From Hirudinaria manillensis (lineage: Eukaryota > Annelida > Clitellata > Hirudinida > Hirudinidae), in NCBI GenBank assembly GCA_034509925.1, contig CM067531.1, positions 284,001 to 348,000 on the forward strand: 64,000 bases of DNA. Reading direction: 5' to 3'. Position numbers and translations under genes: made by a program. This document shows, in pieces, positions 49,211-61,087 of the stretch (positions are counted from its first letter, which is position 1; each line of letters begins with the position of its first letter). The notes beneath the pieces were generated by a model. The model was not told the origin of the DNA. It was given only the letters and a program-made list of their open reading frames with translations, and searched no databases.

Positions 49211-51936
49211 ATGAACTTTAAACCAACAACTGTCATCTTCCTCTTCGGTAAGGCTTGCTTAAGTTGACATCGCATGATTAATTTACGCTTTTAAAGATGT
49301 AAAACTTTATTCAAAGATCTTGACTAAGATGAATTTAATTGTGATTTTACTCATTTATGTTTCTAATAAAATTCAGCTATACTGTCACCAAAGTCAGAAA
49401 GCATTAGTTTTGTAACAAAATGTTACAAAACGTCCTGTTATAGCTGGGACAAACTGATTTCTCATTTTCATGATTTGAACCATTGCGACAAGAATTACAT
49501 TCCCCTGGAAATCTACCAGGAGGAAATTCAGTCGGAAATCGTAGAGTTTGTGAAAGCAATTGTTTTGAAACAGGAACAACTGGACACAAGTTTCGTTCCG
49601 CTCAACGTGGACTGTTCGAAAAAGACAAAGTCCTGCTTCTGGGTTTCAAACCATCAAGGTTCTGCGAAGAATAATATATTGTTGGATCCAGATAATTAAT
49701 GAATAATTAAATTATATTGCTAATTAATTTTTTTAATAGTTAATTAATATTCAGGGTAATATTCAGAGTCTTTGGTTGTGTACCTCGACAAATAGAGTAA
49801 TCTAGAAAAGCAGAGCGAGAGTAAGAGAAACATCAGATTCCAAGACTTAGACAATTGAGCATCTACCAAGCCGTCTGAACACTTTCAATAAACCTGACCT
49901 TCCATAATTAGTTTGAGAACCCCGAGTTATTAGAATACATATTATAATATTATGATTTAGATATTATAACATTATTAAAAACCTTTTAATTTTTAATGAA
50001 ATCGTTAAAAATCTTGAGCTTGCTTAAGCCCGAGCCACAAAATGATGCCTTTGCCATGACATCCAACGATACACAGAAGATCAGGCAACGATACTCAGCG
50101 ATATAGAGTAATACTCAACCTTAAAGGGGAAATATCCAATCAAAGCATTAAAATAAAAAAAATGCTAATATTTTGGATTCATTTTTTTTTGGTTGATGCA
50201 CAGATGTTAAAATAGGTTCTAATGAGCCAGACACTGAAAATCAACAATATATTTAAATAATGTTAGAATAATAAAATGATATTAAACAAATAATATCGTC
50301 AATTGTTTGGTCCAATGTTTGAACACCTCAATCAGAGCTGACCTACCAAAACTGGAATATAGACTTCAAAACCCTTTTGGAATCGTGGCAAAGGGACACC
50401 TTGGTCTATTTGGCAATTGAGGGAAACCAAACAACGTGGATTACGACAAGACAAGATGGACATCCATTGGCCATGATTTGCATGAGGGGTTGACCATAAA
50501 TTCATTAAATAAACTAGTCATTATTGTATTATATTATATGGTTGAATATCAAACTTTAAACCAATAAAATATAAAAATATTTATTAATCTGAATATATTA
50601 AAATATCTGATAATCATATCTTGTTCTTCGTTAGCCCTAGGATCTGCACAGTTTATGGAATCGAAAGCCGAACATGATGGTAACTTTGTAAAAGATCAGA
50701 AGGTCACTTTGAGACTCCACAATCAAATGTGGCTTGACAAACCATTACCAATTGTTTATCAATCAGGTTTGCAGTTTTAATTCTAACAACTCAGGTTTAA
50801 TTTATTACCAAATTATTAATATTAAATTATTATTAATAAGTATAAATAATAATAATTATTAGTAAAAAATAAATTATTGTATTTTGATTCGTTCGCAAGA
50901 TGTGAGCATTGATGAAAAATTACATCTTAATTGAAATATAATCTTTTAAAAGTTACTTTATAAAATAAATATTAATTAATGAAATAACAAGTTAATTAGT
51001 TTTAATTTCATATAACCATAAATTCATCTCCTTTCTCAGAATCCAATAGGAATGAAAAAGGAATTTTGGATAGTTTGGGTTAGCAGAGTATCTTATAAAT
51101 AAATCTTTGTGAATTAAAAGACTTTATTTAAATAAATTGGAAATAATTTTTTATACCGTTAATTTAGATAATTAAGTAATTAATGTGATTTAAAGTTATT
51201 TCGTAAATAATCTAGTTTTATTTTTTAATGTATTGCATATCTTAATAATAATTGAAAATATCCTGTCAACTAAATAAATTACTATTGCATTATAATAGTC
51301 CAATTCAATTTAGATTTATCATAATTTTTCGAAATTTTGGAATTAAAAAGTAAACATTGTTTTAAACTATTATCTTGATATATCAAAAGTTCAGGCATTC
51401 CAGGTTTTGATGCTACTGACAACCAATTCCTATTGAAACTGCTTGCCTTCAACATGGGAGTTTTGGTCCTTTTGCTGATCATAGCAGCTTGTGTTCTCAA
51501 CAACAAGAGGTTGGTGTCATTAAGTTCTTTCTGACACTCTAGCGAGTCTTAAATAAAACCCTTTTTGGTATTATTAAAAGTTAAAACGTATTCGTTTCCT
51601 TTACTGAATTAAATAAACGTAAACAAAGCAATTAATTTTAAAAACTGAAGTCATAAATCTGTTCAAGGGTTGACCATAGTGTATTTTCATTCCTCTATCT
51701 GACTAACACCAATGCTTAGTTAAGATAGTATTTCATGTTTTATGAAATATCTCATAATTTGTCGCAAGAAATAAGCATAAAACCGACAGAGTATATGAAA
51801 CAATGTTCATGAAATTATTGAAACAGCGATTGATAAATGTTGTAAAATCAATTTTCTAATAACTCTTTTTGATGACCAATCTTTTCACAATTCTAACAGA
51901 ATAATCAATTTATTTTGTAGCGAGGAGTCAAGTTAG
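49211..51936 (+). CDS. G18: divergent-CTLD receptor with almost no cytoplasmic tail
   Basis: Six exons: 49211-49247, 49377-49658, 50336-50488, 50635-50766, 51404-51509, 51921-51936; 726 nt, 241 aa. Signal peptide MNFKPTTVIFLFAILS. The divergent CTLD has KCYKTSCYSWDK, YIPLEIYQEEIQSE, FVPLNVDC, SCFWVSN and closing LAMICMR. A stem exon, then TM about 211-233 (LAFNMGVLVLLLIIAACVL) preceded by a Lys (FLLKLL). The last exon has only 16 nt and ends the protein as SEESS, so no signalling motif. It is the only plus-strand gene between minus-strand relatives. Candidate non-inhibitory partner of the ITIM members (inference). Confidence 0.85.
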
Positions 51937-52591
51937 AAAACGTGAATGTTTGATGATTTTGAAGAACAATTTTCAATTGAGGAAGTGTTTTGGAAGAGTG
52001 TAGAAATAATAAAATAGAAAAAAGTGCATTTCTCAGACCCAGATTGGCTCATAAATAATTGGTTAATGAACAACATAACAATTAAACCCCCCAAAGTGAT
52101 TATTTCGTAATTGTTTCCCTGTAAGAATTTGAAAATGCTATAATCAGGAAGCTGTTGGGGGTTTTTCGCAAGATGACCAAATCTTTGTCATCTCAAATAA
52201 TTGTTGAGCAATTAAGAGATAATTATTCTGAATAAGAGACATGTTTCAGATGTTCTTTTAGAAGGAATTCAAACATAAATTGATGAAATGTAAAAACGAT
52301 TCAAGCAACTTTAAATGAGAATTTAAAATTATAAATGTTTATAAAACGTTTTAAAAATAAAAATAAAAATAATTGAAATAATTCCACGAAAGATGTTTCA
52401 GTGGAACAATTATTAGCAAACGTTTGAGGTGCAAAAGAGAAAGTAATTAATAAATTAATTAATTAGTAATTACTGAATAACTTGCTGCAGTTAATTGGGT
52501 AAAGCTGTAAAGGTAACAAGCTATTAATATTTCAAAAAAGTTGATTTATATTATTTAAGAATAATAATAAAATAATCATAATTCCTGTGAG
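51937..52591. other. Intergenic, convergent G18/G19
   Basis: 3' flanks of both genes. No feature seen. Confidence 0.5.
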
Positions 52592-54423
52592 TCAAGGCTT
52601 TTGGACAGCTGCATAAACGTCACCCATTGGTCCTAAATAATTGTTTCCTTGAATTTCCACCATGTTGGATTCATTTTCATCCATTTTTGAACAGAAATTA
52701 ATGTCCGCATATTGCAATAAACAATCATTTTGGTTGGAAGTTGTTTCTTCTGCTTGCATAACTTGCGAATACAAAGACTTTTCTGTTGATGTTTCAACAA
52801 TTTTGTTGCTATGAGTGGCTGAGTCATCATTGGTCACTGGGATATCAATGCCTGGTCTGAATGGGAGATATTTCAGTGATTTAAGGATCAATTATTGTAT
52901 TTTTTATGCTAATTTAGATGGTAAAATAATTTTTTTTTTTTTGACATTATGTTAAATTTAATCAATTCTTAACCTGTATTTTTTTTGAAAGATGATGAAT
53001 AAAATGATTCCAATGATGATAACAAAAGTGGTAGTGACTGCCAATACGAGTATCAGAAAGAATGCTTCACCGGCTGTTTATTGAAATTATTGTCAATTGT
53101 TATGAAACATATTTTTAATCAATAGTAGACAAATTTATTAAAACAGATTTTAACGATTTTTTAATTTACTAATTACTTAAAAAGGATAATTTCTCAAAAT
53201 AAAGTAAAACTGTTTACGTAGTCCTACTTGTGTCTGTTGTCACAGGACTATCGGTTTCAGAACGAACAACACTTGTTTGTGTCTGATTATCATTTTCTAA
53301 TTATTAAAAAAATTATGTTTAATAAATTAAATTTTAAAAAATAACTTTTTAAACTACCTTTCATGCATATTTTTAAGAAAGTTATGATCCCTAGTAGCTA
53401 TTAGCCATTTTTTATTTTCATGTTCAATTCGGAACATGTAAATGTTCTTTTTCTCGATCGTCTTAACAGAATTTGTCTTGATGTACGTAAAATTAGCTCC
53501 TGCAAAAATCTTACTGGGTTAAAAAATGATAAGGTAAAAATGATAAAAATACATCATAACAAAACACCAGTTTTTAAATTGATCAGTAACTAATATTAAG
53601 CAATTATGTACCATTATTCAATATTAACTCGGTTACTTATCCGAAAATTCGATCTTGAAATGATTTTAAATGTTACTCTCTTTTGATTTTCAAATGTAAA
53701 ATCACAGTAATATAATGAATTATAATCATTAAGTAGGAATAATTTCTTGATTTAAACACGATTGAAATGCTAGTGAAAAATGAAAATACAGAATAAACAA
53801 CATTGTGAAATTATTAAAAAATATTTTAAGAAATTAAAATATAATTTTTGTTATTTTTTAAATGCTTAAAATCGTACTTTTGTTTGCGTGATTCCAAGTA
53901 CATTCAGTACTGGTTTCACATGAAATATTCAATGGGACGTAATAGTTAGAGATTGCTTCTGATTTAATCCTACTTAACCAATAAATAAAATCATCAACTT
54001 CCTTTTTAACTTCTTCATCGTAAATCTCAAGAGTCCAATAACCATCAGGACATGGTTTTAAAAAAGTGTAATTAGATATTTCTCCATTCCAAAAGTAACA
54101 ATAACGTTTGTAACATTTTGAATGTACTTCAACAGATTGAATGTTTGCAATCAAACCTGCTGAAATAAAAAAATTTAATTTAAGATTTTAATTTATTATA
54201 TTTTGTATATCTTATATATCTTGTAATTCAAGTTGTTTTAATTACAAATTATCAAATAAAATCTAAAATATTTATAAACAATATGCTTCTACCTTTCGAG
54301 GACCTCGGTTTAATTTTACAAAACAATGAGGATATATTGGTTTAACCTAAGAAGTAAATTAATTTCAATTTAAAATTTACCAACCACAAATGAAGAACAT
54401 CATCATCATCATCTTCTTGTACA
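52592..54423 (-). CDS. G19 (type C): divergent-CTLD receptor with ITIM tail, broken by a 1-base frameshift
   Basis: Six exons: 54423-54384, 54156-53878, 53499-53358, 53296-53228, 53073-52974, 52856-52592; 895 nt, one base over a multiple of three. Signal peptide MYKKMMMMFFICGLIANIQS. CTLD has KCYKRYCYFWNG, GYWTLEIYDEEV, YYVPLNISC and CTWNHAN. Exon 3 is 142 nt where its sister G22 has 141. The extra base is near 53373-53376, just before the closing cysteine (G22 reads LKICMK there). Downstream the stem, TM (FFLILVLAVTTTFVIIIGII) and tail remain clean: SLYSQV, LLQYADINF and GPMGDVYAAV. Read literally, the product would stop soon after the lectin domain and be secreted. An assembly error is equally possible, because the downstream reading frame is undamaged. 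Confidence 0.8.
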
Positions 54424-55666
54424 TAATAATTTATTTTTATTCCACTTTGTAATAATTTATAATTTTTGACCTCTCCTTACCATCCTTCTAAGTTGGAATT
54501 AAACAATCGAACAACAATCGAGTTAATAACTTTATAATAATAGTTAGTACTCAACATTATAATTGCACGAAACCAACAAACTAATTTCCATAATTACTTC
54601 AAGTCCAAATGAGGAAGTCACAACAGATGCTATTTTCCCAACCATTTAAGGATGTTTTAGCAATAATTGCCGCAAATTGCTTGGAATTCACCTTAGGGAT
54701 TGGATTTATTTATAAATAAGTTACAAAATGTATTTTACATTACAATTCGTAATTTATTTTGTTTTATATCTTACATTCTAAATATTCAAAAGTATATTCC
54801 TCAATGTCTGAGGAATAAGTAAACGTAATTTGTATCTAAATAGCCAAAAGAGTATATTGTAATAAAGGATGGTTTCGCTATTCTCTTAATTATTAGTTAA
54901 CTATTTTTACCATTTAAAACTGCTTAACAAGCAGGTAATAATATCTGAAAAATATAAAGTTTACACAATATTCCTGTCAACAGTTATTGCTTAAACACAC
55001 TTTATGTGATTTGAGTTAATTACAATAATGTAAGCTTATGATATTTTAACTGGAGAGCACGGGATATTCAACTTAGAACTTAAGACAAAATATTTAGTAA
55101 TATCACCCAAGAATGAGGTAAATTAAATTAAATGTATGGGGTCAAGGTTACATAATAAGAATACACAACATACTTACTCAATCATTTCAATAAAATCTGC
55201 AACTTTTCTTGAAAAGAAACATAATGTCCTTGCACTAACAAAAGCGGATGCAAGAGATTACTTGATGCTTGGTAGGTTCAGATAATCATCTGATAATTTA
55301 TTTCAACTTCTGTGTGATTTACAAATGGCTACAAATTGCTTTCATTCATAAAATTAAATTTTATCGAAAAAATTAACTTTGCTTTTGGTTTTTTGGTGTT
55401 TAGAAGTGAATCGTGATTTTAAGTAAAACATTGAATTTTATGGGTTAATTTTAACTTAATATTTTGAGTGAATTTGAAAACATAAATCATAAAACTTGAC
55501 AACAGCAAGTAATCAAATGAAGAAGAAATATTAATTGTTTTGCACCACTTCCTGAAGCGCGAACATTGCCAGCCATAAAAGTTAAACAGTCAAACAGAAA
55601 ATTATGAATTACAAACAAAAAATCATTTGAAAAGAACAGAAGAAATTAAATATTATTTTATTGTTT
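54424..55666. other. Intergenic G19-G20, with conserved upstream block
   Basis: About 54470-54760 is strongly similar to 62990-63270, the region upstream of G22. It is probably a dupl­icated promoter. The rest has no gene. Confidence 0.55.
54470..54760 (-). promoter_or_regulatory. Putative G19 promoter block, duplicated upstream of G22
   Basis: Non-coding sequence directly upstream of the G19 start that aligns almost base for base with the block upstream of G22 (62990-63270). Shared segments include GACCTCTCCTTACCATCCTT and AAATGAGGAAGTCACAACAG. Promoter role is inferred from position only. Confidence 0.5.
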
Positions 55667-57566
55667 TCATATTTTCTGAACCCTGGCATAAACATCTCCC
55701 ATTGGTCCGCAATAATTGATTGTTTGATCTTCAATTGATTTTGAATTGTTTTGTTGAACTTGTAAAATATTTTCAGACCAATTGAGGTCAGCATATTGCA
55801 TTGAAGGTTGGTTTTCGTTGCAAATGTTTTCTGTTTCTGTGTTTGGTATCTCAGCGTAAATGGTTTTGTCACATTTGCCAGAACTTTGTTGGACAATGCT
55901 ATTGTTTGCTGCTGTATTATTTGAAGGTTTGCATTTGCTGCTTGATGATGATGATGATGTTCCGCTTCTTGTTCTGAATTGAAATTGTTTTAATTGTCAA
56001 AATGTCAAAGAAAAGAGTTGTCATTTCATCTCAAAATTGAATAATTACATAATTAAATGTTTACGAATCAAAAGTAAAACATTTTATGAAATATAAAAAA
56101 TAAATTTATGGACAATTAAAGATAATTTTAATTACCTTTTTCTGACAGCAACAACAACAACAATTACAATGAGAACAACAACAATTATTCCAACAACTGC
56201 CAATAATATTGTTATAGTATTACTGCTTTCTGAACCTAAACAAATAAATGTTTATTTTATAAATTTATAAATGATAATATTTTTTGGCTTGAAAATCAAA
56301 TTTATATATTTAAATGAATATAGATTTAATTTTTTTCAAACCCCTTTCTAATTTCCATTTAAATAAGTATTTAAAGAAAAATAAATTCTGAAAAATTGAA
56401 CCAACCATAACTTGAAGAGTTGGTAATGACTTTAACATGTTTTGTTGTCGTTGCATCGGTTTTCTTGTTTGGGTCAGAATTTTCTTTAGAAATTTCTTTA
56501 TAATTATATATTATAAATGATTTTTAATTTATATTTATTGAAAAATGTTCGATAATAAATCACTTTATCTGTTAATTAATATTTATTCAACCACACCTTT
56601 CATGCATAATTTTGCACAATTTTGATGGCTATTTTTATCAAATCTATCCCATTGCTTTACTTCGTTGAATGCACGTGCTCGAAAGTAGATAACATCATTT
56701 TTATCGACCCGTTGAACTCCTTGTTCCCAGTTGAGATGTGCAGCTGCTAAATAATTAATTAACTTCATGAATAATAACAAGATGAACAAATACGTAATTC
56801 TCGATATCACGAACTATAAATATTCAAGCAGATTATTTAACCAAAATATCTTTTGATAAAGAATTGTTGAATTATAACAATTATAAAATAAATTCGTATT
56901 TTATCAAAATATTCATAATTTAAAGATAAAAATTATTTCAACATATTAAATGGGTTGTCAAATATATTGTTTTCTCACGTTGATTTTTATGTTTCCAGGT
57001 GCAAGTTGTTAGGTTTTGACAAGAAAGATTCAATAGAACGAAATAACCATGCATTCCTGACTTGTTATCAATAAATTTAAAAACTTCAGCCTCGACTTTT
57101 TCATCATAAATTTCAAGATCCCAAAATGGTTCAGGACATTGTTCTAATTGGTTATACTGTGCCGTAACCCCATTCCAAAAATAACAATAACTTCCAAAAC
57201 ATTCTGAAATGTTTCTTTTTGCGGTTGATTGGTTGATTTCAATCGAAATAACTGAAAATAATAATCATTTTTTTACAGGTTATTAATGCAGATAAATTTT
57301 TAAAAATATCATTCATTTTATTATAAATTAATAATAAAATATTAAAATCGTTCCTAATAAAATTTTAAGTTTGCTTTATTTAGATTTGTTTTTCCATCAC
57401 ATAACTACAAGTTTTTACACTTCGATTCGATTCAAAACAATTTAACAATTTTAAACATCTGAGTTTAAAATATCAAATAATAACTAACATGAAAAATAAT
57501 TTATTCATATTGACTTTATTGGTACTAACATAAAATAACAGACAATATTATTATCATCCTCATCAT
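55667..57566 (-). CDS. G20 (type D): divergent-CTLD receptor with ITIM tail
   Basis: Six exons: 57566-57530, 57251-56979, 56746-56597, 56495-56406, 56235-56136, 55973-55667; 957 nt, 318 aa. Signal peptide MMRMIIILSVILF. Divergent CTLD: ECFGSYCYFWNG, FWDLEIYDEKVEAEV, YFVLLNLSC, TCTWKHK, closing AKLCMK. Stem with a Thr-rich part (KKTDATTTKHV). TM ITILLAVVGIIVVVLIVIVV. The tail has TIYAEIPN, MQYADLNW (Tyr motifs spaced as in G21), and the C-terminal NYCGPMGDVYARVQ. A poly-Ser run opens the tail. Sister of G21. Confidence 0.88.
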
Positions 57567-58424
57567 TTTACTGATAACTTCCTTGTCATTGCAAACCTCA
57601 AACTTGTAATTTTATCACTTTAACTAAAACACTAAACTAAAATATTATTTCTAAAATACTCAGTTGAAATCATTCGAAATACGAGTTTGGAGTTTAAGCC
57701 GTTTACTTCCTGTAAGTAGAAAATTTTCCCCTTTAAAAAAGCTTTGCAACAACATGGGGGAAGTTAAATGCAGCTTAACTCAGACTTAATTTGGCGCCCC
57801 GCCTAATTACTTAATTATTTACAATAATTTTAAAGAAATTATTTCAACTTTAAAAACTCAAAAATAATTTTAGTCACATTTATAATTGGCATCGTTTTTA
57901 CCTGATGCCCTCATAATGGCTCTGGATGTCTGAGAAAATTGCACTTGCTACCTAATAATGGGTTAGTACCCATCCCTAGAGAATCATCAAATCATCATAG
58001 TTCAATCATCATACCGATTATCAGTGATGATTCATCACTTATCGTCCACTTATGACATCCATCCCACCACATCTTCATCTCTTTATACACCCTCCTTTCA
58101 TCCGCTAGCATTTAAAAATAAATTTAAAAATTAAATAATTTAAAAGCAATTTATAATTGGAACATATTTTTATTGGAGGTTTATTAATATTTATTACGTT
58201 ACTGTAGCATTGCACCGTAGTTTAGTAACAATGTTTATTTCATTTAATACATGGATCAATCTTTTACGAAATCTTAATAGAATTATTTTTATATAATTTT
58301 ACCCGGAATTGTATTCTAGAATTAAGTTTTCTTGAACTCATGCTTCACTATAAAGAATTAAAACATTTAAGAAATTTAAAAAAATAATTAAATCAATTGT
58401 ATCAGAAAGGTAAGCATAATGTCT
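57567..58424. other. Intergenic G20-G21
   Basis: G20 promoter side. Near 57980-58040 a short ATCAT-rich run. No gene. Confidence 0.5.
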
Positions 58425-60240
58425 TCAGGTCTTCTGAACCCTGGCATAAACATCTCCCATTGGTCCGCAATAATTGATTGTTTGATCTTCAATTGGTTTT
58501 GAAATGTTTTGTTGAACTTGCGAAACATTTTCAGACCAATTGAGGTCAGCATATTGCATTGAAGGTTGGTTTATGTTGCAATGTTCTACTGATCCTGCAT
58601 TTGGTATGTCAGCATAATTGGCTGTGTTGCCAGTACTGGGGTTTTGTTGACCACTGTTATTGTTTGTTGTCTCATTTATAATGGGCGATGATGACGATGT
58701 TTTATTCTTTTTTAATCTGTTTTGATCAACAATTGAAATAAATTTGAAATAATTTTCATGAAAGTAAAATATCAATAGATTTAAATTGGTTTTAGCTGAA
58801 CTATTGTTGAATTAAAAGCATAATCAACTTTAATGTGGAATATTTAATTGGCTCATTAAGTTAAAATAGCTGAAATAAATTATACAAATTTAACCTTTTT
58901 ATGATTACAACAAGAACAACCACACCAAACAGAACAACAACAATTGTTCCACCAGCTGCCAAGGCTATTATTACGGGCAAGTCTGAAGCGTCTAAATATA
59001 AAGAAACGTCATTTAAATCATTTATTTTAAAATATTTATTGATTTTTGTAACATTTGTAATATTATACCAGTATGATAAGTATAAAAACCGTTGTAATTA
59101 TTGGCTTAATGTTTGCCCGAAAGTGATGTCCAATAATGTGATTTCAACTTTAACAACTAAATGCTTCTTCCGACATAACATATTCATTATTATTATTTTT
59201 GTTATTTATATATATTTATTATTTATTAAAAAATTAATTTCTTAGAAATCTTTACCGCTTCTAGAGGAATCTGTACTTGTGTTCGCTTCAGATAGTTCAG
59301 GCAAAAGTTATTAAAGTTTTTATTAATGTTAAGATTGTTATGAATGGCAATCAATTTAATAAATCCTACCTTTCATGCAAAATCTCGCATATAAAGAATC
59401 CTTTATTCCTTCAGAAGTCCTGTCCAATTTTATAGTTTTATTTGTTATGTTTGTTTGGAAATAATAAATAAATTCTGTTTCTTTCCAATCGAAGTTCTTT
59501 TCCCACGTAAAATTCTTGGCTTCTGTTTGAAAATAGAAATAGTTTCGATAGGAGATGGTATTAATATTAAAAAGTTTAAACTAAATTTGTAAAACTATAC
59601 TTTTTATTATTTAGGATATGAATATTTAACTTCTTTTGAATATTTAACTTTTTTGCGGTGAAAAAATTTATCAACATTTTAAAAATTACTTATTTCTGCT
59701 AACCAATCCTATAAAAAATTAACCAAAAATATCTATAAAAACACATAATAAAGATTGTTATCTAACTTTGATTTTTATGGTTCCACTTACAATTTGTTGC
59801 ATTTTTGCAAGTCAAATTTAATGGAATGTTGTAACCAATAATTGAATGATTTCCTCCAGTACGATTCAAATAATTTAGGAATTTTATGGTTCCATTTTCA
59901 ACTCCTCCCCCATAAATTTCCAGATTCCAATATGGTTCAGGACATGGTTCTAATTTATCATAATGTGATATTTTTCCATTCCAATAGTAGCAAAACTTTG
60001 AGTAACACTTTGAAAAGTTCCTTTCTGCGATTGATTGGTTGATTTCAATCGAAATGACTGAAAGAAATTATAACAATTACCATTTATTCGTAAATCATAT
60101 TTTGTTAAAAATTAAACCTTGAAATTATTACTAATTTATTAATTAGTAAGCATTGTTACGAAAGAGAGAGAGAAAACCTAACAGCAACTTAAAACTGCCA
60201 ATCCCCTCGACAGCGTTGAACATCGCAAGAGACGACTCAT
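58425..60240 (-). CDS. G21 (type D'): divergent-CTLD receptor with ITIM tail
   Basis: Exons: 60240-60189, 60057-59767, 59522-59370, 59285-59256, 58991-58895, 58716-58425; 915 nt, 304 aa. The lectin, stem, TM and tail exons are firm. The first exon (MSRLLRCSTLSRGLAVL) fits phase but is a weak signal peptide, so it is tentative. CTLD: KCYSKFCYYWNG, YWNLEIYGGGVEN, NIPLNLTC, NCKWNHK, closing ARFCMK. It differs from G20 by a 30-nt stem exon in place of 90 nt. TM VIIALAAGGTIVVVLFGVVV. Tail: ANYADIPN, MQYADLNW and NYCGPMGDVYARVQ, nearly the same as G20. Confidence 0.82.
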
Positions 60241-61087
60241 AACTTCTTGTGTTAGGCTGTTGTTGTTGTTGATGAATTCTGAACTGATTGTTTAAACTTC
60301 AACCTCTGTTTTTTACTTTTAATCCGATCAAAGATTGAAACAAACTCTTAAATCCAAGTGAAGTTCGTAAACTCGTCCACGACAAATACTGAAAATTCGT
60401 TCAAAATGTCTTTTTAATGCTTAATAACAAAGCTTAATTACACCGAGTTGCACTGAGAAATGATGACAAATCTTTTGAGAGTCTGACTAAATATTAGAAG
60501 TCGTGGAAACTAAATTGTTTACTCTGTAATTAACTGGTTATATTAAACCATTTGTAAATACCGGTCAGGATAAGGAAGAAACCAGGATTGGACTATCAGT
60601 TGATGGTTTGTGAAGGTTTTATTAATTTTTAATTCATTAATTATTTTTTACAAAATAAGTTATCTTGACGTCATTGACTTTTTTATCACTAAATCTTTAA
60701 TAATAACTTTTAATAACAGACCGATAATAACATTGAGATTATTTAATATATATTAAATAATATTACGATTTATATTTAGGTCGTAGATTTTACTTATTTT
60801 AAATGTCACTATCTTGACATTGCCTAATTTTACTTACTAATAACTACGTCAGTTATTATATTTTTTTTTAAATTTTTTTTATAATTTTATTTCAAATGTT
60901 TCTTGAATTTAGAATTGTTGTTGTTTGAAAAGAGATTGTACTTTGTACTTGAGCATCTAACATATGGTTCTATTAAACTTTCAAAAGTTATAAAATAAAT
61001 TGATTTTTATTAAAAACAAAAACAAAGTTGATTTAAAATCATTTTAAGTGGCACGGAAAATCGTTTGGTGATATGAAGTTGTTTACA
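60241..61087. other. Intergenic G21-G22
   Basis: No feature seen beyond AT-rich runs. Confidence 0.5.
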
